A DNA stretch of 5,054 nt from Acidobacteriaceae bacterium. Its GTDB lineage: Bacteria > Acidobacteriota > Terriglobia > Terriglobales > Acidobacteriaceae. Within the stretch, counting starts at the first letter, position 1. Each line of letters opens with the position of its first letter. The notes under the pieces were generated by a model, which saw only the letters and a list, made by a program, of their open reading frames with translations, was not told the origin of the DNA and searched no databases. Shown one piece after another: positions 1 to 5,054 of the stretch. The position numbers and the translations under genes were made by a program. The stretch lies in NCBI GenBank assembly GCA_003162255.1, contig PMMJ01000017.1, positions 1 through 5,054 on the forward strand, in the 5' to 3' direction.

Positions 1-1026
1 CTGTTTGGCGCGGAGCACGCCAATGTGCAGCCGCATTCGGGATCGCAGGCCAATCAAGCCGCTTACGCGGCGGTGCTGCAGCCCGGCGACACGATTCTTG
101 GATTGAATCTGGCTCACGGCGGCCACCTCACGCATGGCCATCCTCTGAATTTTTCGGGCAAGACTTACAAGATCGTTCCTTACGGCGTGACCAGGGAAAC
201 CGAGACGATCGATTACGACGAACTGGAAAAGATCGCCACGGCGGAGCATCCGAAGCTGATTATTGGCGGCGGCAGCGCTTATCCGCGGATTATCGATTTC
301 GCGCGCATGCGCCAGATTGCCGACAAAGTTGGAGCACTCTTTCTTGTCGACATGGCGCACTTCGCGGGACTGGTAGCGGGCGGAGCGCATCCATCGCCGG
401 TGCCGCACGTGCATATCGTGACTTCGACCACGCACAAGACGCTGCGGGGGCCGCGCTCGGGCATGATCCTGAGCAAGCAGGAATTTGCCAAGGAAATCGA
501 TAAGACGGTCTTTCCCGGAATGCAGGGAGGGCCGCTGGTGCATATCATTGCCGCCAAGGCGGTGTGCTTCCTTGAGGCATCGCAACCGAGCTTCCGCGAT
601 TACGCGCGGCAGATCGTGGCTAATGCGAAGGTGATGGCGGAGACGCTTGCGGCCGACGGCTATCGCATTGTCTCCGGTGGAACGGACACGCACCTCATGC
701 TGGTGGACGTGTTCGCCAAGGGCATGTTTGGCAGCGATGCGGAGAAAGCTCTCGGGGAGGCCGGCATCACTGTGAACAAGAATGCGATTCCGTTCGATGC
801 GAACCCACCGATGAAGCCGAGCGGCATTCGCATTGGCACTCCGGCGGTGACTACGCGCGGCATGAAAGAAGCGGAGATGCGGCAGATTTCGCACTGGATT
901 GCAGAGGTGCTCGATCATCGGACGGACGCCGCGGTGCTGGCGAAAATCCGCAAGCAGGTGCTGGGGATGGCGGAGGAGTTCCCGCTGTACGCCGAGCGGC
1001 GGACACGGGCCGAAGTCAGGGCGTAA
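1..1026 (+). CDS. glyA: Serine hydroxymethyltransferase, 5'-truncated by window edge
   Basis: This is a cytosolic PLP enzyme that interconverts serine and glycine while moving a one-carbon unit to tetrahydrofolate. The frame is open from base 1 and gives 341 residues; about 80 N-terminal residues lie to the left, judging from the usual length of about 420. The visible sequence starts LFGAEHANVQPHSGSQAN, a hallmark GlyA segment, so the GTG at 25 is an internal Val and not a start. Other family motifs follow in order: AHGGHLTHG (about 110-140), VDMAHFAGLV with the Asp that contacts the PLP ring nitrogen (codon 349-351), the Schiff-base Lys in STTHKTLRGPR (codon 436-438), FPGMQGGP, and SGIRIGTPA with the substrate-carboxylate Arg (codon 829-831). 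The C-terminus ends naturally at TAA with no sign of decay. The next gene is 139 bp away behind a repeat cluster, so shared transcription is uncertain. Identity is near certain. Confidence 0.97.
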   Translation: MFGAEHANVQPHSGSQANQAAYAAVLQPGDTILGLNLAHGGHLTHGHPLNFSGKTYKIVPYGVTRETETIDYDELEKIATAEHPKLIIGGGSAYPRIIDFARMRQIADKVGALFLVDMAHFAGLVAGGAHPSPVPHVHIVTSTTHKTLRGPRSGMILSKQEFAKEIDKTVFPGMQGGPLVHIIAAKAVCFLEASQPSFRDYARQIVANAKVMAETLAADGYRIVSGGTDTHLMLVDVFAKGMFGSDAEKALGEAGITVNKNAIPFDANPPMKPSGIRIGTPAVTTRGMKEAEMRQISHWIAEVLDHRTDAAVLAKIRKQVLGMAEEFPLYAERRTRAEVRA

Positions 1027-1039
1027 ATATTCTATGGCC

Positions 1040-1093
1040 TGTCATCCGGAGCCGGAGCAAATGCATAGGTCCTTCGCTTCGCTCAGGATGACA
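1040..1093. repeat. Imperfect palindromic intergenic repeat (REP-like)
   Basis: The arms TGTCATCCGGAGC (1040-1052) and GCTCAGGATGACA (1081-1093) pair at 12 of 13 positions; the only mismatch is 1048 against 1085. They enclose a 28-base loop that contains ATGCAT and CTTCGCTTCG. Read on the minus strand the element begins TGTCATCCTGAGCGAAGCG and continues to AAGGACCTATGCAT. From memory this is a very common dispersed intergenic sequence in Acidobacteriota and several other phyla, and its spurious translations read CHPERSEGP or LRLRMT, exactly as seen here. It starts 13 bp after the glyA stop. No T-run follows the right arm, so it is not a canonical intrinsic terminator, though a hairpin here could protect the glyA mRNA 3' end. 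The structure is seen directly; the dispersed-family assignment is recalled. Confidence 0.75.
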
Positions 1094-1119
1094 ATACGTG
1101 TGGATGACAATACGTGTGG
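1086..1119. repeat. Perfect 16-bp tandem duplication
   Basis: The unit GGATGACAATACGTGT occurs at 1086-1101 and again at 1102-1117, followed by GG, the first two bases of a third copy. The first copy includes the last 8 bases of the right palindrome arm (GGATGACA, 1086-1093), so the duplication has produced a second copy of that half-arm at 1102-1109. This looks like a slippage or end-duplication event at the edge of the palindromic element. No coding role is apparent. Confidence 0.9.
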
Positions 1120-1120
1120 C

Positions 1121-1160
1121 GAATTCGCTGTGCCTCGCTGTGTCCTCTGTGTTTAAATTC
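1121..1160. repeat. Short dispersed-type repeat with CTGTG motifs
   Basis: The segment carries CTGTG at 1128, 1138 and 1147, a spacing of about 10 bp, and is bounded by GAATT (1121-1125) and its complement AATTC (1156-1160). On the minus strand it reads GAATTTAAACACAGAGGACA and so on. This resembles a widespread intergenic repeat of the TTAACCACAGAGGACACAGAG type whose spurious translations read 'NTEDTE' or 'HRGH'. It ends 5 bp before the GTG start of the next gene and supplies that gene's immediate upstream in-frame TAA (1154-1156). The repeat character is inferred from recalled similarity, as only one copy lies in the window. Confidence 0.5.
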
Positions 1161-1165
1161 CAGTC

Positions 1166-2326
1166 GTGAAAGTAGCGATCGACATCCGTCGCATGACGGA
1201 GTTCGGGGTTGGCACCTACATCCGCAACGTGGTGCGCACGCTGGCGCGTCTGGATCGCGACGGCGAGTACTTCCTCATCGGATCGCCGGAGAGGGTGGCG
1301 GAGTGTGGCACGCTGCCGCCGAACTTCCACGCGGTGGCGCTGGACGGCCGCGATAACACGCTGAAGGGGACTCTCGATTTCCGGGCCATCGTGCGCCGCC
1401 TGGACTGCGACGTGGTCCACATTCCGCATCTGTACTGGATCCCGCGCGGCCTCGGTTGTCCTTACATTCTGACGGTGCACGACCTGTTGGAGCACATGTA
1501 TGGATCGCGCGACGCTTCCAGTTTGCGGCGCAGCCTGCACTTTTACCTGACGCGGCGCGTGCTGCGGAAGGCGGCGCGCGTGATCGCCGTGTCACAGTTC
1601 ACCAAGAACGAAATCGAGAAGCTGCTGGCGGTTCCGGATGCGCGCATCGAGGTGGTTTACAACGCGATTGACGAGCGTTTTCTGCACGGCCATGCCACCG
1701 AAGCGGATCGCGAGTTGATCGCCCGGCGTTATCAGGTGAACCACCCCTTTATTTTGTATGCGGGCGCGATTCGGCCGCACAAGAATGTGGTGCGCATTAT
1801 TGAAGCGTTTTCGTCGTTGAAGAGCGAACTTCAGAAGGAGCAGCAGTTCCCCGATCTGAAGCTGATCATCATCGGCGACGATCTTTCCAGCCATCCCCGG
1901 CTGCGGCGCACCGTGGTGCGCAGCGGGGTGCAGAACGACGTGCGCTTCCTTGGTTTCGTACCCATCGAAGTGCTGCGCATTTTTTATGATGTCGCCAAGA
2001 TTTTTGTGTTTCCGTCGCTCTACGAGGGATTTGGACTGCCGCCACTCGAAGCCATGGCCCACGGAACTCCGGTGGTCGCTTCGAACACTTCGAGCCTGCC
2101 GGAAGTGGTGGGGAACGCGGCGTTGCTGGTGAATCCGGAAAACGTGTTTGAGATACGGCGAGGCTTGCAGCGCGCGCTGCTCGATCCGGTGCTGCGCGAG
2201 CGGATGAAGCAACGCGGCTATGAGCAGGCGCAGCGATTTTCCTGGACCAGTTCGGTATCGAGAATTCTTGAGATTTACCGCGAAGTGGCCGACGGCCGTG
2301 TTTCCCGTGGAGCCGCGGCGGACTGA
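1166..2326 (+). CDS. GT4-family (group 1) glycosyltransferase
   Basis: This 386-residue GT-B-fold enzyme probably transfers a sugar from a nucleotide sugar to a lipid-linked or polysaccharide acceptor at the cytosolic face of the membrane. The N-terminal domain opens with MKVAIDIRRM and a GVGTYIRN glycine loop (14-21). It continues with HIPHLYW (85-91), LTVHDLLEH (102-110), VIAVSQFTKNEI (139-150) and VVYNAID (163-169). The C-terminal donor-binding domain has ILYAGAIRPHKN (196-207), LIIIGDD (233-239), VRFLGFV (259-265), FVFPSLYEGFGLPPLEAMA (280-298) with the E-x7-E pair E287/E295, and the TPVVAS...LPEVVG motif (301-316). The GTG start is favoured because an in-frame TAA sits at 1154-1156 and the next candidate, Met10, would remove the first beta strand. 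No Shine-Dalgarno sequence is visible. Sugar and acceptor cannot be told from sequence. A membrane glycosyltransferase gene follows after 21 bp, suggesting co-transcription. Confidence 0.93.
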   Translation: MKVAIDIRRMTEFGVGTYIRNVVRTLARLDRDGEYFLIGSPERVAECGTLPPNFHAVALDGRDNTLKGTLDFRAIVRRLDCDVVHIPHLYWIPRGLGCPYILTVHDLLEHMYGSRDASSLRRSLHFYLTRRVLRKAARVIAVSQFTKNEIEKLLAVPDARIEVVYNAIDERFLHGHATEADRELIARRYQVNHPFILYAGAIRPHKNVVRIIEAFSSLKSELQKEQQFPDLKLIIIGDDLSSHPRLRRTVVRSGVQNDVRFLGFVPIEVLRIFYDVAKIFVFPSLYEGFGLPPLEAMAHGTPVVASNTSSLPEVVGNAALLVNPENVFEIRRGLQRALLDPVLRERMKQRGYEQAQRFSWTSSVSRILEIYREVADGRVSRGAAAD

Positions 2327-2343
2327 GGTGGTTCTTGCTCCCG

Positions 2344-2349
2344 TATAAT
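2344..2349 (+). promoter_or_regulatory. Possible -10 hexamer overlapping the first ATG
   Basis: A perfect TATAAT occurs at 2344-2349 and its last two bases are the start of ATG 2348. The hexamer at the ideal -35 distance (2321-2326, GACTGA) is a poor match to TTGACA. If used, transcription would begin near 2356, and only the in-frame ATG at 2363 would be available. The short distance from the upstream gene and the weak -35 make chance likely. Confidence 0.2.
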
Positions 2350-4273
2350 GGACATTTTGACGATGAATCCTAGCGCCACGTCCAATCTTGAACCGTCGAC
2401 AGTTGGTAGCGCGATCCATCCGGCAACGATCCCCTCGACAATAATTCCTCCGACGCTAACTCGTCCGAACCGGTTTATTTCGGACTGGCGGATTTCCGTC
2501 GTGGTGTTGATCGTGTTGTGGGCGGTGATCTACATGACCGGCCTTTCGCGTCCCGCCTTGCTTGACGACGCCGACACGGTGCACGCCGAGGCGGCGCGCG
2601 AGATGGTGCTGCGGCACGATTGGGTGACGCTGTACGCCAACGGCATCCGCTATCTGGAAAAGGCTCCGCTGATGTACTGGGGCGTGGCGACGAGTTACAC
2701 GCTATTCGGCGTTAGCGAGTGGAGCACGCGCCTTCCGCTGATGCTGGGCGTACTGGCGATGATTCTCGCCACTTATGGTTTGGGACGCTGGGCTTTGGGC
2801 AGCGAGGGCGGATTCGATTCCGGGCTGGTGCTGGCGACCGCGCTCGGACCGTTTCTGTTTACACGTTTTCTGATTCCGGACGCAGCTGTGGGCCTTTGGC
2901 TGACGCTGACGTTCTGGTTGTTTCTGGTGTCGTTGGAACAACAGAAGCCGGCGCGCTGGACCTGCTGGGGACTCGCCGCAATGTGCGCGCTCAACGTGCT
3001 TACCAAGGGACTGATCGGGCTGGTGTTTCCCATCGGCGCGATCGGGCTTTATCTGTTGCTGACGGGAAATTTGCGGCACTTGCTAAAGCTGCGCCTGCTG
3101 TCGAGCACGTTGGTGTTTCTTGTGGTCGCCGCGCCGTGGCACATTCTGGCACAGTTGCGAAATCCCGCGCAGGGAAACGTCCGCGGATTTCTCTGGTTCT
3201 ACTTCGTCAATGAGCACATCCTGCGCTTCCTGAACCGGCGCGTTCCGCGCGACTACGACAAGGTTCCGCTACTGCTGTTCTGGGCGTTGCTGGTTTTGTG
3301 GCTGATTCCCTGGACTGTGTTTCTTCCGCAGTCGTTGCAGGAAGTGCCGCGGCGGTGGCGCGAGTTCCGGGCGCGGATGACGCGGCGCCAGGGTGCGTAT
3401 CTGATGTTTTTCTTGTGGAACATTGTAATCGTAGGCTTCTTCAGCCTCTCGACGCGCCAGGAATACTACACCATCCCGGCGATTCCGGGGATGGCCTTGC
3501 TGGTCGGGGGATGGCTGCAACGGGAGCGAGACTCCGCTGCGGATAGCCGGGAGTGGCACCACGGTAGGATTTCGTCGGCGGTGTTGCTGGCGGTCGGCGT
3601 GATCATCGCGGTGGTTGGCTTTGCCTTGTTCTTCTTTTCAAAGGCGCCGCCTGCGGGCACGGATCTGTCAGACCTGCTGCGGAAAAATCCGCAAGACTAC
3701 GCGCTCTCGTTCGGGCACTTTCTGGACTTAACCCCGCAGGCAATGGGGGCATTCCGCTTGCCGTTGTTCGGCTTTTCACTCGCGTTTCTGCTGGGCACGC
3801 TCGCCAACTTTATTCTGCGCCGTCGCGGGCGGGCGGGAGCGGGCAACGTCGCGCTGGTGGCGATGATGGTCGTGGTGCTGGCGTGCGTGCGGATTGCGTT
3901 CGGCATCTTCTCTCCAATTCTTTCGTCGAAGGACCTGGCGATGGCGATTCGCGAGCAATACCGGCCGGGCGATCAGATCGTAGTGATAGGGCTCTACGAA
4001 AATGCGTCTTCGCTGAATTTCTACACCGGGATTCCGTTGCACAGTTTGCGCACGCCGGGCGGAAACATGTGGTATGGCACGCAGTTTCCGGGAGCGCCGC
4101 GAGTCTTCGAGACGCAGGCCGTCTTTGTCGAGATGTGGCACGGCCCACAGCGCGTCTTTTTGTGGGCCGAAGAGGATGAACCCCCGGCGTTGCGCGGATT
4201 GACGAGATATGTTGTCGCGCGGCGCGGCGGCAAGATTATTTTTTCCAATCAGCCGACGACGGCTTCGCAATAG
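2348..4273 (+). CDS. ArnT/PMT-like polytopic membrane glycosyltransferase (GT-C)
   Basis: This 641-residue integral membrane protein resembles the ArnT/dolichyl-phosphate-mannosyltransferase (PMT_2, GT83/GT39) superfamily, which moves sugars from polyprenyl-phosphate donors to lipids, glycans or proteins on the outer side of the inner membrane. After a Ser/Thr/Pro-rich stretch (1-45) comes a first membrane helix (about 47-66) and a loop with LLDDADTVHAEAAREM (71-86), matching the acidic, catalytic first-loop motif of ArnT (DETRYAEIAREM). RYLEKAPLMYW (101-111) matches the family K-x-P-L-x-Y-W segment, and STRQEYYTIPAIPG (368-381) matches the later family signature. By eye there are about 12-13 hydrophobic helices up to about residue 521, then a soluble C-terminal domain (about 525-641), as in ArnT. 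ATG 2348 is used here; ATG 2363 (Met6) is an equally good alternative. A GAGGTGG at 2325-2331 is too far upstream to be an ideal ribosome site. The last 38 bp overlap the opposite-strand gene. Substrate unknown. Confidence 0.9.
   Translation: MDILTMNPSATSNLEPSTVGSAIHPATIPSTIIPPTLTRPNRFISDWRISVVVLIVLWAVIYMTGLSRPALLDDADTVHAEAAREMVLRHDWVTLYANGIRYLEKAPLMYWGVATSYTLFGVSEWSTRLPLMLGVLAMILATYGLGRWALGSEGGFDSGLVLATALGPFLFTRFLIPDAAVGLWLTLTFWLFLVSLEQQKPARWTCWGLAAMCALNVLTKGLIGLVFPIGAIGLYLLLTGNLRHLLKLRLLSSTLVFLVVAAPWHILAQLRNPAQGNVRGFLWFYFVNEHILRFLNRRVPRDYDKVPLLLFWALLVLWLIPWTVFLPQSLQEVPRRWREFRARMTRRQGAYLMFFLWNIVIVGFFSLSTRQEYYTIPAIPGMALLVGGWLQRERDSAADSREWHHGRISSAVLLAVGVIIAVVGFALFFFSKAPPAGTDLSDLLRKNPQDYALSFGHFLDLTPQAMGAFRLPLFGFSLAFLLGTLANFILRRRGRAGAGNVALVAMMVVVLACVRIAFGIFSPILSSKDLAMAIREQYRPGDQIVVIGLYENASSLNFYTGIPLHSLRTPGGNMWYGTQFPGAPRVFETQAVFVEMWHGPQRVFLWAEEDEPPALRGLTRYVVARRGGKIIFSNQPTTASQ
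4236..4273. other. Tail-to-tail overlap of convergent coding ends
   Basis: The plus-strand membrane glycosyltransferase stops at TAG 4271-4273 and the minus-strand HpnI-like gene stops at TAA 4238-4236, so 38 bp are read in both directions. The plus strand encodes the tail IIFSNQPTTASQ and the minus strand the tail TIAKPSSADWKK. Both tails lie beyond the conserved family motifs, so the overlap costs little. No spacer remains for a separate terminator for either gene. Confidence 0.9.
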
Positions 4274-5054
4274 TCAGACGACCATCTTTCAGATCGAAAT
4301 CATCGCCTCGCCAGTGGATGCGGTCGCCCGTGAAACTTGCGGCCCAGACTATGGGCGCGATCAGGTCTCGCAGCGACAGCAAGAGAACGTTGCGGAATAT
4401 TTGACGATCGTCGAGCACGCTCACCGCGGTCACCAGCCCTACCGCCAGTCGCATAGCGACCGTCAGGGCGAATAGTATCCACGCCCACGCAGCGCCGTGG
4501 GCCGCTAGCAGTGTCAGCAGCGCCCAGGGCAGGCCGAAGGTAAAGAGCAGGCCGACGTATCCCCGGCGGCGGGCGTCTCGGATGGTTCGCGACCAGCGCA
4601 GTTGATGACGGAAGAACTGCCGCAGCGTGTAGGCGGGCAGAAATGTGGTGACAGTTGCGGCGCTGAGTTCGATTCGCTTTCCGCTGGCAGCGATGCGCCG
4701 GCCGAGTTCATAGTCGTCGGCCAGATAATCCAGTAACGCTTCAAAGCCGCCGATAGCTTCGAGGTCACGGCGGCGAAAGGCCAGCGTAGAGCCCAATCCG
4801 AAGTGCAATCCTTTCTCGAGGAACCTTGCACTCAGAACGCCGGACACAAAGTCGGTGCCGATGCCCAAGGCTTCGAGGCGCGACCCGAGGGTCGGGCTGG
4901 CGACAGCGCGATAGAGGCAAGTCACCAGTCCGACAGAGGAGTCGGCGAGCGGCGACACCACCTTCCGCAAATAATCCGAAGGAACACGGATGTCGCTGTC
5001 ATTCACCAGCAGGAGTTCGTGGCGTGCCGCAGGCAACATCTGCACTAGATTGCT
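4236..5054 (-). CDS. hpnI: HpnI-like hopanoid glycosyltransferase (GT2/GT21), 5'-truncated
   Basis: This is probably the enzyme that adds N-acetylglucosamine to bacteriohopanetetrol in composite hopanoid synthesis; it resembles ceramide glucosyltransferase (GT21). The frame stays open to the right edge, giving 272 residues starting SNLVQMLPAARHELLLVNDSD; full-length proteins are about 380, so about 110 N-terminal residues are missing. The GTG at 5045 is an internal codon (Val of NLVQM) and not a start. Numbering from that codon, visible features are the DSD metal/nucleotide-binding motif (16-18), FVSGV...FGLGSTLAFRR (66-92), the acceptor-side acidic pair D110/D111 in LADDYELG, the QLRW form of the Q-x-R-W motif (148-151) followed by SRTIRDARRRGY, and then three C-terminal membrane segments (about 163-182, 186-210, 219-238). 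The tail GDRIHWRGDDFDLKDGRL is typical of GT21/HpnI proteins. The family is clear; the hopanoid role rests on recalled similarity, and the other hpn genes would lie to the right. Confidence 0.82.
   Translation of the reverse strand, partial: SNLVQMLPAARHELLLVNDSDIRVPSDYLRKVVSPLADSSVGLVTCLYRAVASPTLGSRLEALGIGTDFVSGVLSARFLEKGLHFGLGSTLAFRRRDLEAIGGFEALLDYLADDYELGRRIAASGKRIELSAATVTTFLPAYTLRQFFRHQLRWSRTIRDARRRGYVGLLFTFGLPWALLTLLAAHGAAWAWILFALTVAMRLAVGLVTAVSVLDDRQIFRNVLLLSLRDLIAPIVWAASFTGDRIHWRGDDFDLKDGRLTIAKPSSADWKK

Noticed and set aside
25..27. GTG as a start codon for the first gene
   Set aside because: The frame is open to base 1 and the preceding residues LFGAEHAN are conserved GlyA sequence, so this codon is an internal valine in a gene cut by the window edge.
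1027..1165. A small RNA, riboswitch or tRNA in the spacer after glyA
   Set aside because: The only structure seen is the repeat palindrome. There is no cloverleaf, no glycine-riboswitch-like core and no T-run terminator.
1016..1540. Minus-strand open frame of 174 codons spanning the spacer and the start of the GT4 gene
   Set aside because: Its C-terminal part is the spurious translation of the dispersed repeats (NTEDTARH..., CHPERSEGP..., LRLRMT), and the rest is antisense to a well-supported GT4 gene. It shows no recognisable domain.
1592..2419. Long minus-strand open frame of 275 codons antisense to the GT4 gene
   Set aside because: It lies opposite a gene with intact family motifs, has His/Gln/Arg-rich low-information sequence and no recognisable fold. 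Such frames are expected in GC-rich DNA.
4212..4244. Hairpin-plus-T-run resembling an intrinsic terminator on the plus strand (TTGTCGC / GCGGCAA, then TTATTTTTT)
   Set aside because: It lies inside the coding sequence before the TAG at 4271-4273, so termination there would produce a message without a stop codon. The stem is only 7 pairs with one G-U. It is probably codon content (K-I-I-F).
3776..4270. Minus-strand open frame of 164 codons opposite the 3' part of the membrane glycosyltransferase gene
   Set aside because: It is antisense to the conserved ArnT-like gene, is Arg/His-rich without a recognisable domain, and starts inside the convergent overlap.

Overview
The window is GC-rich, densely coded bacterial chromosome. 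The best guess for the source is an Acidobacteriota (Terriglobia/Koribacter-like) genome. That guess rests on the style of the proteins, on a hopanoid-type glycosyltransferase, and on two intergenic repeat types that I recall as common in such genomes. One reads as 'CHPERSEGP...LRLRMT' when translated; the other is a 'TTAAACACAGAGGACACAG' type element. The repeats also occur in other phyla, so the assignment is moderate at best.

Layout, left to right. (1) Positions 1-1026 (+) hold the C-terminal four-fifths of serine hydroxymethyltransferase (glyA), cut by the window edge. (2) Positions 1027-1165 form a 139-bp intergenic spacer made almost entirely of repeats: an imperfect palindrome, a 16-bp tandem duplication that copies part of one palindrome arm, and a short CTGTG-rich repeat ending 5 bp before the next start codon. 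(3) Positions 1166-2326 (+) encode a complete GT4-type (GT-B fold) cytosolic glycosyltransferase with a GTG start. (4) Positions 2348-4273 (+) encode a complete polytopic membrane glycosyltransferase of the ArnT/PMT (GT-C) type, 21 bp after the GT4 gene and in the same reading frame. (5) Positions 4236-5054 (-) hold the C-terminal part of an HpnI-like GT2/GT21 glycosyltransferase (hopanoid-associated), cut by the right edge. It converges on gene 4 and overlaps it tail-to-tail by 38 bp.

Functionally, glyA is one-carbon housekeeping and probably unrelated to the rest. The GT4 and GT-C genes look like a two-gene unit for glycan or lipid glycosylation: one enzyme uses a nucleotide sugar at the cytosolic face, the other a polyprenyl-linked sugar at the outer face. 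The HpnI-like enzyme would add N-acetylglucosamine to bacteriohopanetetrol. The two sides of the convergent junction need not belong to one pathway. I found no RNA genes, CRISPR arrays, transposases or phage genes, and nothing that amounts to a new biological system. The points of interest are the composite repeat spacer, the overlapping convergent gene ends and the start-site architecture of the two glycosyltransferase genes.
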